From the NCBI GenBank assembly GCA_028015205.1, contig CM051516.1:47434230-47498229 (forward strand): a DNA stretch of 64,000 bases, in the 5' to 3' direction. The notes beneath the pieces are model-generated. The model ran no database searches, had not been told where the DNA came from, and saw nothing but the letters and a program-made list of their open reading frames with translations. A program made the position numbers and the translations under genes. Shown piece after piece: positions 1 to 10,872 of this stretch; the first letter of the stretch is position 1; each line of letters starts with the position of its first letter. Source of the stretch: Mytilisepta virgata (taxonomy: Eukaryota; Mollusca; Bivalvia; Mytilida; Mytilidae).

Positions 1-690
1 TAGTTTAAAAATGTGTCCGATGACCCTGCCTGCCAACAAACATGGCCGATATTTATCTTAGTTTATGGAATGTGTCCAATAGCAATAACATGGCTAAAAA
101 TAGAACATATGGGTAAACTGAAGTTTTTGTCTTATATCTAAAAACTAAAGCATTTAGACCAAAATTGACAGGCATAATAATGTTTATCAGGTCAAGATCT
201 ACCTGCCATGAAATTTTCAGACGAATTGGTCAACCTTTTGTTGGGTTATTGCCCCTGAAATGTTAATTTTAAGGAAATTTGCAGTTTTAGGTTATTATCT
301 TGATAAAGACAAACTGTAACCATCAAAAATGTTCAACAAAGTAAGATCTAGAAATATGTCAACATGACCAAAATCATTAATTGACCCCCTATAGCAGTTT
401 TTGTCCTTAAAAGAGTGTCCGGTGTAAAATATCCTTTAAAGATCATCTCCTCTGAACTGATTGGGCAAATTTGGTCCACTATTTCATAATTGGTTAATTG
501 GTGGCCCCCATTGAAAGATATTTCTGGCATCCCCGACTTCCAAATGATATGGTTGCTGTGACAAAAATAGAAAAGGGGGATGAATTTTTAAAATCTTCTT
601 TGAAACTAAAGTACGATAATTTTAAACATCGTCCTCAAGCAGACATTTCAAACAGAGATTATTACCATTCCAAGTTAACTTAAACCAGAG
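1..690 (+). repeat. GCTCACC-family bivalve interspersed repeat, 3' portion
   Basis: The stretch matches, segment by segment, the element at 8794-10346: the 'ccgatgaccc' block, the 'catggctaaaaatagaaca' block, the 'gtcaagatctacctgccatg' block and the 'gggttattgcccct' block occur in the same order. It enters from outside the window, so its hairpin head is not visible. Short open frames inside it are not conserved between copies and I do not regard them as genes. Confidence 0.8.
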
Positions 691-1450
691 ATTATGACTG
701 GTTAGTTTGGTCATAATCTCTTCATAAAGTTAACATGAGGACAGGAATGGTCCTAATGACTGTTCTTAGGACCACGACTTGGACCGCATCTAGTTTTGTC
801 CTTAGTTTGTTCTTGTCACCGTTTTCGTCCTTATGCCCAAATCTGTCTCGGCCTTAGGACGGCACATGGGTAGAATACATAATGTTATTGCATTATGGAA
901 CTGGTCATCAGGACGGCGCATGCGTAGTTTAATTTTTTTTAAATCAAACAAATAATTTTCTTCCATAATTTTTTTATGCCCCGGCGACAAATTGTCGGGG
1001 GGCATATTAATTTACCCCTGTCTATCCATCCGTCTGGATTAGGATACATTGTTTGTCTGGCTATCTCCTCCCAAAGTTTTGGAGATACATGGCCAATTTG
1101 AACCAGACTTGGCAGCAATGGTCCTGAGGAGATCCTCTTTCAGAAATGTTTCCAATGACCCAGACTGTCAACCAAGATGGTCCTTACACAGTCCTCTTTA
1201 AAATTTATGTCTATGACACAAACTGTCGAACTTAGTTTAACATAGGAACCTACATGTGTATGGGAAAATTCATTTGAAACCTTCTTGTCTGAAAATCCAG
1301 AGACAATTGGAATTAAACTTGGCAGCAATGGTCCTTAGATTGCCCTCTTTCATACTTGTGTCTGATGATCCGGACTTTCAACCAAGATGGCCGCCACAGC
1401 AAATTTAGTTTAACATAGGATCCTATGGAAAAACCAGCCAAATTGACTGA
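691..1450 (+). repeat. Hairpin-headed repeat with 'cttggcagcaatggtcctta' units
   Basis: Positions 976-1007 form a near-perfect stem (atgccccggcgac / gtcggggggcat). It is followed by a run-in resembling the GTCCGTC leader of related repeats ('ctatccatccgtctgg'), then by copies of a block of roughly 190 bp containing 'gtcaaccaagatgg', 'agtttaacatagga' and 'ggcagcaatggtcc'. The same block recurs at 2270-2715, in 8794-10346 and inverted at 63455-64000. Bases 691-970 hold nothing else I recognise. Confidence 0.65.
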
Positions 1451-1922
1451 TACACTTAGATTTTTAGTCATGCTTAAGGTTGAAAAGTTAAATTCGGGTG
1501 AGCGATACAGGCTATTATGAGCCTCTAGTTCCTTTGACCAAGACTGTCAAGTAAGACATGTAAGATGGCCACCAATGTTCAACATTGGATCAGATGAGAA
1601 TCTGTGAAAATTAATTCTGTTAAACTATTCTTGGCAACAATGGTATCTATATATAAAAAATTCCATAGATCTCAATCATCAACCTATTGCACATCTTTTA
1701 CCTTTTATGGTCATTGCTTGGCAAATTTCATCAACTTGAGGGGTGCCTCTGGTTTTTATTTGTTTTTCTTTATATATTTGGTTAAGTAAAGAAAGGGTTA
1801 GCAAAGAGATTATCTTTAACTAATTTAATGATTTAATCTAATTTTTCATCAAAAAAATTATGTCATACATTTTGTACCATTATATAACATTCATCATTTT
1901 CATGGACCTAAAAAAATTTCAG
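1451..1922. other. Non-coding sequence before the death-domain exon
   Basis: AT-rich sequence without a recognisable exon. The left end is repeat-derived ('gagcgatacaggct' is the tail of the GCTCACC family). The right end, about 1840-1922, is the presumed intron end with a pyrimidine-rich tract and 'tttcag' just before 1923. The previous coding exon was not found here. Confidence 0.5.
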
Positions 1923-2207
1923 GAGTTCCTCATGTAATACCAGATGATGATATGTTATGGGAATTGTCACGTAAAGTCGGGAACTGTGTAATCCAGCTTG
2001 GAATAGAATTAGGACTTGAAGTTACAGAAGTTGAACAAACCATATATACTTATCCCAAAGACCTGTTTCAACAGATATATGACATACTGAGGAAATGTAG
2101 AGATAAGAACAAAGCAAATACATTGTATATGTTGATGAGATCACTTCAGCGTGTCAATTCACAAGCAGTGACATTATTAATCGAAAAGTATGACATAAAA
2201 ACTTCAA
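1923..2207 (+). CDS. Death-domain protein, penultimate coding exon (partial gene)
   Basis: The exon is bounded by 'tttcag' before 1923 and 'gtaagt' at 2208; it enters in phase 1 (two bases finish the first codon) and leaves in phase 1. The 95-residue translation has the death-fold pattern: LWELSRKVG, then LGIELGL, an acidic EVTEVEQ, then ILRKCRDK and a final LYMLMRSLQRV helix ending near LLIEKYDI. Death domains are six-helix adaptor modules that assemble apoptotic or innate-immune signalling complexes. Only this part of the protein is visible; upstream domains are outside the window, so the family member cannot be named. Reading through the donor gives about 20 more residues and a stop, which I take as intronic. 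Confidence 0.75.
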
Positions 2208-2269
2208 GTAAGTCACCACAGGAAGAAAGATCTTTCTTGAGGAAAGGTAATGTTCGATGCCTATGAGAA

Positions 2270-2715
2270 ATTTACTTAAAGATCTTGTCTGAAACCAATT
2301 AGCCAATTGGAACAAACCTTTGCAGCAATGGTACTTAGATTGTCCTCTTTCAGAATTATATCCGATGACCCCGCCAGTCAACCAAGATGTCCACCAGAGC
2401 CGAACTTAGTTTAACATAGGACCTTATGGGAAATTTACTTAGAGATCTTCTTGTCTGAAACCACTTGGCCAATTGGGAAATCTTGGCAGCAATGGTCCTT
2501 AAGTGGTCCTCTTTCAGAATTTTATCCATTGACCGCACTGTCATCGAAGATGGCCACCAGAGCTGAACTTTGTTTAACATAGGACCCTATGGAAATTTAC
2601 TTAAAGAGCTTCTTGACTTTGCCAATTGGAAAAAATATTGGCAGCAATGGTCCTTAGTTGTTCCTCTTTCAGAAATATATCCGATTACCCTGTTTACCAT
2701 CCAAGATGGCTGCCA
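2270..2715 (+). repeat. GCTCACC-family tandem units inside the intron
   Basis: Repeated blocks contain 'gcagcaatggt', 'tcaaccaagatg' or similar, and 'agtttaacatagga', with a spacing of roughly 170-190 bp. They are the same units as at 9500-10340 and belong to the same interspersed family. Confidence 0.7.
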
Positions 2716-3230
2716 GATGATCTTACATAAGGTAGTATATTTATTTTAAAAGACTAATTGTTGCCATTGTTGGCAAATACATGTTCTTGTCCTAAAACGC
2801 AGTTAAAAAATACTTGTCTTATATTTTATATATAGTATGTTCAGACAGTAAAAAAAGGCCTCTTCACGTCAGAGGAATCTCGAGATAGTAATACCTAAAT
2901 TGGAATATTTCGTCTGAGGTTATATTTTGTTTTAATTGGCATGTGTTACAGATCTGCCAAAATTAAACACACCAAAATAAAACAAATTCAATAAATAAAC
3001 TTCCAAAATGATTTCAAATTCTTTTAATCTGGAAAAGTTATTAACTTAGATTTTAGACGCAATGCTTTGGTGAATTAATGTTGAAGGTAAATTGCTGTAT
3101 CATATTTGCATGATCAAAATATTTCAATTCATTTATTTATCAGTTGTCAATTATGACAGCTTGTGGTTATAACATTATTACTATATCATAATACAGATTT
3201 AATCTGATTAGTAAATCATACGTTAATTAG

Positions 3231-3620
3231 GGCCATGACACTTAGTGGTGGTCACCCTATTGTGACCAGTCTGTCCGTCAGTTCGTCTGTTACAAATCGT
3301 GTCCGCTCTATACCTTGAGAATCTTTATGATTTCAAATTTTATACTTAAATTGGCATGGGTATTCACTAGTACCAGAACCAGAGAGTGTGTCACACTGTA
3401 CGTACAACACTGTAGATCAAAGGACAATGTAAAAAACTTTGTTTAAAGTTGAGAACCCCATGTCCTATGGGAAAGATAAGAAGGTGTGTCACGATAAATG
3501 TAAAAAATCTACATCAGTGGTCAAGCTAAAATATAGTTAGACCAAAGGAGGGTCACCCATGCCCTTTGGTAAAGGTCTTCCACGCTGTATAACTTGGGAT
3601 GGATTTGTAGTTATGTGAGG
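3231..3620 (+). repeat. GTCCGTC-leader interspersed repeat
   Basis: The segment starts 'agggccatgacacttagtgg' and passes into 'ctgtccgtcagttcgtctg', the leader motif seen in several other repeats of this window (15466, 61850, 52200). It has no coding potential. Confidence 0.45.
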
Positions 3621-4057
3621 ATGCTTATTATTACTTCAATTACTTTATTACTTAGCATTACTTCAGTTTATTCATTCAAGTTGTTGACCACAAGTTATTT
3701 ACGGCGGGGCCACAGAGATGGATTCCATCTCCTTGATATCTAGATTTAGTTAATTTTTGTTTTTATTTGATATTTTGCTTTTTTCTTAATGTGCCAAAAT
3801 AATGGAAGTTCTGACAAAAACTGCTAAATGTTAACACAGTACTGACATAAAGTACCAAATAATGACACACCAAAATTTAAAATCGACGTTTTAAGCAAAA
3901 ACCGCCAAAATATCTCTACACCAAAATATCCTGATTTACATAAATATATAATTATTAAAATATATGATTTTTATACCACAATTATATTTATAATCATATG
4001 TAAATTTTACCAAGCCAGTTATATATTAAATATTGTATAACATTTATCTATCAAAAG

Positions 4058-4308
4058 GTAAACCAGGAGAACATTCTTCACATGAGAGAAGTAGCAGTGA
4101 AGAGAAAGGAGCAATTCCAAAACGCTCAAAGCCAATATCACAGACTGGATTACCTAGTAGACATTCCTTAATGGAAGCAGGGTTCAGAGGAGAAGAAAGC
4201 AAATTGGAGACTAAACAGAGTGCAAAGACAATAGAAGGTGAAGAGAAGCGAGAACCAAAGAAAGAAGTTTCAGACTTGATCAGAAAGTTTGAAGGATTCA
4301 AGAAATAA
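4058..4308 (+). CDS. Death-domain protein, last coding exon
   Basis: The acceptor is 'atcaaaag' before 4058 and the phase fits the donor at 2207, giving a Ser codon across the junction. The 83-residue tail is rich in Lys, Glu and Ser, has no predicted fold, and ends ...SDLIRKFEGFKK with TAA at 4306-4308. It looks like a disordered, charged tail after the death domain at 1923-2207. A canonical AATAAA lies three bases after the stop. Confidence 0.7.
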
Positions 4309-4310
4309 AT

Positions 4311-4316
4311 AATAAA
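4311..4316 (+). terminator. Polyadenylation signal AATAAA
   Basis: AATAAA directly follows the stop codon of the death-domain gene and is followed by a T-rich stretch (acttttttgtgt). This would make a very short 3' UTR; a more distal site cannot be excluded. Confidence 0.5.
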
Positions 4317-4404
4317 ACTTTTTTGTGTAGTATAAGAATTAACTGATTAATAGGTAGACTCAAATCACATGTATTATAGCAGTACAGTCAAACTTTGTCA
4401 TTAG

Positions 4405-5275
4405 ATCCCTTTGTGTTTTATGATTCGTATTTTTCAAATATTAAAATTACCGTGTCTAATGCATCTTTTGTGAAACTCGGGCAATATACATTTTTTGTAC
4501 ATATAAAAATGTTGTTACTTTACAGAAAGAATATGTGAATTCTTTTCCATATCTTTCATCCTCCATTTCAAAGTTGATTTTACCTTTTGTTGAATGTAAT
4601 TTAATTTACACTAACCTGTTGAAAGTAGAATAGACTATTTCTACAGAACTCAGAGGTGAATTTAGCAACATATATTTTTTTAAACTAAATTTGTACAATA
4701 TGTCTCTTTAATCTAATTAATGCTTCACTATGTATAGACTTTTACAGATGTTCTCTTCCGGTACATGTAACCACTCCAAAAGATAAATTACATAGCTGAG
4801 TGTGACTTTATTTTCATTAATGTTATTGTTTTTAGTTTTTAGTTTTGTTTGTCATACGTCCCCTTTGTGTTTCATGATTTGTCTTTTTTTTTTAATATTA
4901 AAATTATCGCGTTTAATGCATGTTTTGTGACAATCTGGCAATATACATATAAAAATCCTCTCACATTGCAAGGGTATGTAATTTCTTTTCTGTATCCTTC
5001 ATACTCAAATTCAAGCCTGATTTTACATTTTGTTTACATTTAAATGTTTTTTGCTTGTTTTGGTATACACTTGCTTGCTTGGAGAAGAATAAAATATTTC
5101 TGCAGGACTCAATGCTGAAAGTAGAAAAAGACATTTTCTGAAACTAAATATCCACAATATAAGATTTTCTTTAAATCCAATTAATGATGCTCTACTTCAA
5201 AAATGTATACACTGTCCAAGATATTATCTATCTGTAAATTACACGTACATAGCTGATTGTGACTATATTTAAGTC
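4405..5275 (+). repeat. Tandem duplication, two diverged copies of about 410 bp
   Basis: Copy 1 (about 4405-4815) and copy 2 (about 4859-5275) align along their length: both start 'cctttgtgttt(t/c)atgatt', both have 'aatatacat', 'cctgttgaaagtag'/'tgctgaaagtag' and 'ataaattac', and both end 'catagctga(g/t)tgtgact'. Divergence is substantial, so this is an old local duplication behind the death-domain gene. No coding sequence is seen in either copy. Confidence 0.75.
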
Positions 5276-7460
5276 TCCCAAACAAAGTTTTCTTGTTTTT
5301 CCCCGTTTCTTCTTATTATTATTATTATTATTCTTTCTCTGGCACGTTTCTCAGATACCGTAAGTCCGAAATCTATGAAACGTAGGGATATGTTATATAT
5401 GCATCTCTAGGTGTGCTGTCAATAATAATTTTTTTTCTGGGGGTCCACTAAGGTTATATTTGGGGGGTCCAAATAGGGGTGGGGTTTACTATAGAAACCT
5501 ATGGGAAAAAAACTTTTCCAGCAACATGTTCATAACTTATCAAACTTTAGGATATATTCAATATGTATCTCTAGGCGAACCCCTGCCTAATTTATTTTTA
5601 AAGGGGTCCAAAAAGGGGTACAGAATTAATTTTGGGGCCCATGAGGGCTGGGCATGGGGAAACCCTGTCCAAATTGTGTTTAAAAAGGGGTCCAAAAAAG
5701 GTGAATAAGATATTTTGAGTTCAATTGGGGATATACTTCACTTGAAACTAAAAAAGAAAAAAATGCATTTAAGAGTATAAAAGGTTTTTTTTTTAATTTT
5801 TTCTCTTCAAAAAAAATGTTTTGATGGTATATGTTATATATGCTTTTTCTTTGGGGGTATTTAAGGTTGTTTTGGGGGGTCTAAGTAGAGGTGGTGCTAC
5901 TATAAAACTTTTCCAACAACATGTTCATAACTTATTAATCTTAAGGATATATTCAATATGTATCTCTAGGCAAACCCCTGCCTAATTAAATTTTTTAAAA
6001 GGGTCCGAAAGGGATACAGAATTAATTTTGGGGCCCAAGAGGTGATACAATTCATTTAAAAATGAAACAAATGCTTTGTTTTCAGCAATTAGAAATGGGT
6101 GTATACCCCCAGACATGGGGAACCCCTGCCCATTTTTTTTTTAAAGGGGGTCCAAAAAAAGGTACAAAAGAATTTAAGGTTCAATTGGGGATATAATTCA
6201 CTTGAAATTAAAAAATAAATTGCATTTAAGAGTATAATTTTTTTTTTAATTTTTCTGTTCAAAGAAACGTTTTGATGGGATATCTTATATATGTGAGATC
6301 TTTAAGGTTGTTTTTGTAGGGTTTTGGGGGCACAAGAGGGGACACAATTTACTTCAAAATGAAACAAATGCTTTGTTTTCAGCAATTTAAAAATGGGTGT
6401 ATACCCCAGACCCAGCCATGATAGGCTGGGCAGGGGGAACCCCTGCCCAAATGTTTTAAAGGGGGTTCAATTGGGGATATAATTCACTTGTAATTAAAAA
6501 ATAATTTGCATTTAAGAGTTTAAGGTTGCTTTTTAGGGTTTTTGGGGTCCAAGAGGAGATACAATTCACTTCAAAATGAAACAAATGCTTTGTCATCAGC
6601 AATTTAGAAATGGATGTATACCAGCAGACCCAGCTGGGATGGGCTGGGCATGGGGAGCCCCTGCTTAAATTGTTTTTAAAAGGGGGTCCAAAAAAAGATG
6701 CATTATATATTTTGGGGTTCAATTGGGGATATATTTCACTTGAAACTGAAAAAAATGCATTTAAGAGTATAAAAAGTTTTTTTTTAATTTTTCTCTTGAA
6801 ACAAATGTTATATAGGTTTTTTCTGTGGAGGTCTTTAAGGTTGTTTTGATGGGTCTAAGTAGTGGTGGTGCTGCTATAAAACTTCAGCAACATATTCTTA
6901 ACTTATTAAACTTTAGGATATATTCAATACTTATGTATCTCTAGGCGAATGTTTTTTTAAAGGGGTCCAAAAAGGGATGTAGAATTAATTTTGGGGGATA
7001 TAATTCACTTCAAAATAAAACAAATGCTTTGTTTTCAGCAATTTAGATATGGGTGTATACCAGCAGACCCAGCTGGGATGGGCTGGGCATGGGGAACCCC
7101 CGCCTTAATTTTTTAAAGGGGGTTCAATTGGGAATATAATTCACTTGAAATTAAAAAATAAATGCATTTAAGAGTATAAATTTTTTTTTAATTTCTCTGT
7201 TCAAACAAATGTTTTGATGGGATATGTTATATATGCTTTTTCTGTGGGGGCCTTTAAGGTTGTTTTGGGTGTCTTAGTAGAGGTAGTGTTACTATAAAAA
7301 TGTTTTGTTTTCAGCAATGTAGAATTAGGTGAATACCCCATACCCAGCCAAGATGGGGAACCCTTGTCCACATTTCTTTTAAAAGGAGGTCAAAAAGGGG
7401 CTCGAATGAATAAGAAAATAATGCATTCATTTGTTTGTATAGCTACACCAAAGGTACACT
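5276..7460 (+). repeat. Diverged repeat block with 'ggggtccaaaa' and 'gggctgggcatggggaaccc'
   Basis: Several phrases recur irregularly: 'gaaacaaatgctttgtttt' with 'cagcaattt' (near 6065, 6362, 6580, 7018, 7297), 'ctgggatgggctgggcatgg' (6631, 7070 and variants) and 'ggatatattcaatatgtatc' (5551, 5944). Spacing varies from about 220 to 440 bp, so the block grew by repeated partial duplications. It is preceded by a (TTA)n run near 5315. Short open frames are interrupted differently in each copy. Confidence 0.75.
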
Positions 7461-7997
7461 GTATTTGTATATTGTGGCCTTTCTTTGGGAGTCTTTTGTA
7501 ACCCACAGGTTACAGTTATCAATTTTTTAATTAATATAATAATGTTTTTTTGTTTTTTTTTAATGTGTTACAGATAGTTCTTTTTCTTATGTAAGAAAAT
7601 GTTGTTAGAATTGCTATATTACTATTCATAAAATTTTTTACAAGGAATAAATAATGCTGTGATATGATATGGATTGTGTGCTGTACTATTATATCATATG
7701 ATTTTGTTTTCTGTTCAACAGCCCCTATAACATCGGCGTGGCTTACTACTGTTATTCCCAGCGATTGACAGTGCAAATCCTTTTATGTAAACGTGTAAAA
7801 CAAAATTTTGTAATATTATATTTTATTTTAAGAGTATCAGATTGATTAAATAGTGGAATTTATAACTTTCAAAGTAGATGAACTGCATTCTATGCATAAT
7901 GCCACCAAAACTATTAGGCCAATTATTTTATCATTTCATTATATTGTTACAAAACATTCAAAATTGTACAAAGACACAGCAAGACAAAAGACTCTTT
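7461..7997. other. AT-rich sequence without recognised features
   Basis: No splice-bounded exon, no repeat shared with the rest of the window and no RNA gene was recognised. The right end runs into the 50-bp minisatellite. Confidence 0.4.
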
Positions 7998-8352
7998 GGA
8001 ATTTGTGAGAACACTAACACAGCAAATAGAAACTCCAAAGTCAATGTCGAATTCGTGAGAACACTTACAGAGCAAATAGAGACTCCAAAGTCGATGTGGA
8101 ATTCGTGAGAACACTTGACTTTACTTACAGAGCAAATAGAGACCCAAAAGTCAATGTATAATTCACAAGAACACTAACACAGCAAATGGAAACTCCAAAG
8201 TCAATGTGGAATTCGTGAGAACACTTACAGAGCAAATAGAGACTCCAAAGTCGATGTGAAATTCGCGATAACACTTACATAGCAAATAGAGACTCCAAAG
8301 TCAATGTATAATTCATGAAAACACTAACACAGCAAATAGAGACTCCAAAGTC
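7998..8352 (+). repeat. 50-bp minisatellite, about 7 copies
   Basis: The unit reads gaattcgtgagaacacttac then agagcaaatagagactccaa then agtcgatgtg, and follows itself head to tail. One copy has about 10 extra bases (near 8117). Adjacent copies differ at a few positions, alternating 'cttacagag' and 'ctaacacag'. A related phrase 'cagaacactaacacag' appears alone at about 55807. Confidence 0.9.
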
Positions 8353-8524
8353 AATGTAATTAATCCAAACACTGAACTATCAGCAATATAAACACATACA
8401 AATACTTTTACAACATGTACAATACAAATGAAAAGAACATTTTAAACTAGAAATTAACAGTAAAAGAAAATATAAATAGTGACACCACAGCTGAGGCTTA
8501 CATAACAAATACATTGAATTATCT

Positions 8525-8793
8525 CTATCTTAGGGCCTCCTTTAAAGATTTATTTAATTGGTACATTTTTTGTACACCATTAATGTTTATTTTGCAAATG
8601 TCCAGATCATTGGAACTTAATATGAATTTAAATTTTTCATAATCAGAGAGCTTTAAAAAAGAAGGAACAACTAACATGACTAATACAATATTATCAAATA
8701 ATTTAGATCTCTCACTTTGCATTGCAGAACATTTCATAATAAAATGGAATTCATCTTCTATCCCAAATTCTTTGTTCTAATGTTATATTATTA
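8525..8793 (-). pseudogene. LINE ORF2 C-terminal remnant (zinc-knuckle tail)
   Basis: Read on the - strand, it encodes the end of a non-LTR retrotransposon polyprotein: KEFGIEDEFHFIMKCSA, then LSDYEKFKFILSS, ending at a stop near 8525. The 'EDEFHF..KC' pattern is the zf-RVT-like motif that follows the reverse transcriptase in many LINEs. The preceding part of the same ORF lies at 10347-10590; a repeat element (8794-10346) was inserted between them. It is too short to be functional. Confidence 0.75.
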
Positions 8794-10346
8794 GCTCACC
8801 TGACCCAAAGGGTCAAGTGAGCTATTCTCATCACTTGGCGTCCGTCGTCGTCCGTTAACTTTTACAAACATCTTCTCATCTGAAACAACTGGGCCAAATG
8901 GAACCAAACTTGGCCACAAGCATCATTAGGGTATCTAGTTCAAAAAATATGTCCAATGACCCCGTCTGCCAACCAACATAACTAAAAATAGAACATAGGG
9001 GTAAAACAGTTTTTGTCTTATATCTCAAAAACTAAAGCAATTAGAGCAAAACTGACATGGGGTTAAAATGTTCATCAGGTCAAGATCTACCTGCCATGAA
9101 ATTTTCAGATGAATCGGTCAACCCTTTGTTGGGTTATTGCCCCTTAATTGTTAATTTTAAGGAAATTTTGCAGTTTTAGGTTAGTATCTTGAATATTATT
9201 ATAGATAAAGACAAATTGAAAACAGCAAAAATGTTCAACAAATTAAGATCTACAAATAAGTCAACATGTCCAAAATCATTGATTGACCCCTTATAGGAGT
9301 TTTTGGCCTTTAAAGACGGCATCCAGCGTAAACTTTCCTTTAAAGATCTTTTCCTCTCAAACCACTGGGTCAATTGAGACCAAAGTTTATTGGAATGGTC
9401 CTTGGGTGGCCCCCTTCCAAAAATATGTCCGACAACCCTGACTTCCAACCGACATGGCTGCTGTTACTAAAAATAGAAAAAGGGGGGATTTCAAAAATCT
9501 TCTTATATGAAATTACAAGGCCAGTTGGAACCAAAGTTGGCAGTAATGGTTCTTAGGAGATTTTCATTCAAAAATATGTCCAATGACCCAGACCGTTAAC
9601 CAAGATGGCTGCCACAGCCAAACTTATTTTAACATAGGGCCTTATGGGAAAATTCATTGAAAAATCTTCTTGTCTTAAACCACTTGACCAATTGGAACCA
9701 GACTTGGCAGCAATGGTCCTTAGATGGTCGCCACTGCAGAACTTAGTTTAAAATAGGACCCTATGGGAAATTCACTCAAAAATCTTCTCGTCTGAAACCA
9801 CTTAGCCAATAAGAATTAGACTTGGTAGCAATGGTCCTTAGATGGTCCTCTTTAAGAATTTTGTGCGATGACCCGTACTGTCAACCAAGATGGCCGCCAC
9901 ACCCAAACTTAGTTTAACATAGGGCCCTATGGAAAAATTCATTGAAAAATCTTCTTGTCTGAAACCACTTAACATATTGGAGCCAGACTTGGCAGCATTG
10001 GTCCTTAGGAGGTCCTCTTTCAGAAATGTTTCCATCACCCGGATTGTCTACCTAGATGGCTGCCACACCGAATTTAGTTAAATATTGGACTCTATAGGAA
10101 AATTCATTTAAAAATCTTGTCTGAAACCGCTTAGCCAGTTGGAACAAGACTTAGCAGAAATGGTCCTTAGATGGTTCTCTTTTAGAAATGTATCCGTTGA
10201 CCTGGACTGTCAACCAAGATGACTGCCACAGCTGAAATTAGTTTAACACAGAATCCTATAGAAAAACCAGCCAAATTGACTGCAACACTTAAATTTTTAG
10301 GCCTGTTCAAGGTGAAAAGTTAAATCCAGGTGAGCGATACAGGCTC
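8794..10346 (+). mobile_element. GCTCACC-headed bivalve repeat element, complete, inserted in a LINE
   Basis: The head is a perfect-looking stem (gctcacctgaccc / gggtcaagtgagc), followed by 'ggcgtccgtcgtcgtccgt', unique blocks shared with 1-690, then four to five units of about 190 bp ('aaccacttggcc', 'ggcagcaatggtcctta', 'tcaaccaagatggc', 'agtttaacatag'). It ends 'gagcgatacaggctcttgag'. A short repeat 'ttatat' lies at both edges (near 8783 and 10351), and removing the element rejoins a LINE reading frame. No protein is encoded; how it moves is unknown to me. Confidence 0.75.
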
Positions 10347-10640
10347 TTGAGAACCTTTAGTTATATTTCCCTCTTTCAATTTCTAAAATACTATTACTTA
10401 TTCTAAGTTTAATAAACGGAACAATAGTTTGCTTGTTTAAATCTGAATAAAGGTATTTCTTTCTACAAATTTGTGACTTAATTTTAAAGTATGTCCTAAG
10501 TTTATTCCCAGCATCCCTGGTGTGATTTGGTACATTTAGTACTGTGTAAAATTTGATTCCAATATTATATAATTCCTTTCTATACATTTGTGAATCGAGA
10601 ATAAAAGTTTACTTTTAGAAAAAGTTCATTGATTGTTCCA
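10347..10640 (-). pseudogene. LINE ORF2 remnant, upstream half of the split element
   Basis: The - strand translation includes VLNVPNHTRDAGNKLRTYF and, at its end, LRISNSILEIERGKYN. That is the segment normally just before the zinc-knuckle tail found at 8525-8793. The similar motif 'RFRISAHQLEIEKGRYKG' occurs in another LINE remnant at 50104-50469. The 5' portion is absent or unrecognisable beyond about 10640. Confidence 0.7.
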
Positions 10641-10872
10641 AACATGTTCAAAACCATTTTCAATTAGACAAATCTTAATTTTATTACACTGACTATTATT
10701 CATGGAGTAATTATCTCTATATGAGTAATATATTAATCATTCACTTTTTTCATCAAATAAGTGGAGCCAAAAATTAATTGTGGATTTAATTGCATCTAGG
10801 GTTAGAGGAAAACGTCCTAATTCCCCAAAAACAGCTTTTCTCCCAGAATGTATTTTGAAAATGTAAGAAGTC

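Larger units (their letters stand above)
2208..4057 (+). other. Intron of the death-domain gene
   Basis: The intron begins gtaagt and ends aaaag before 4058. It holds a GCTCACC-type repeat (2270-2715) with at least three tandem units of 'ggcagcaatggtccttag' type, AT-rich sequence without features (2720-3230), and a hairpin-less 'gtctgtccgtcagttcgtc' repeat (about 3231-3620). No extra exon with acceptable splice sites was seen. Confidence 0.6.

Noticed and set aside
4044..4301. 85-codon - strand frame
   Set aside because: Antisense of the last exon of the death-domain gene, which has good splice sites and a polyadenylation signal on the + strand.
7998..8352. CRISPR-like array
   Set aside because: The 50-bp units follow one another without spacers, and this is eukaryotic DNA; it is a minisatellite.
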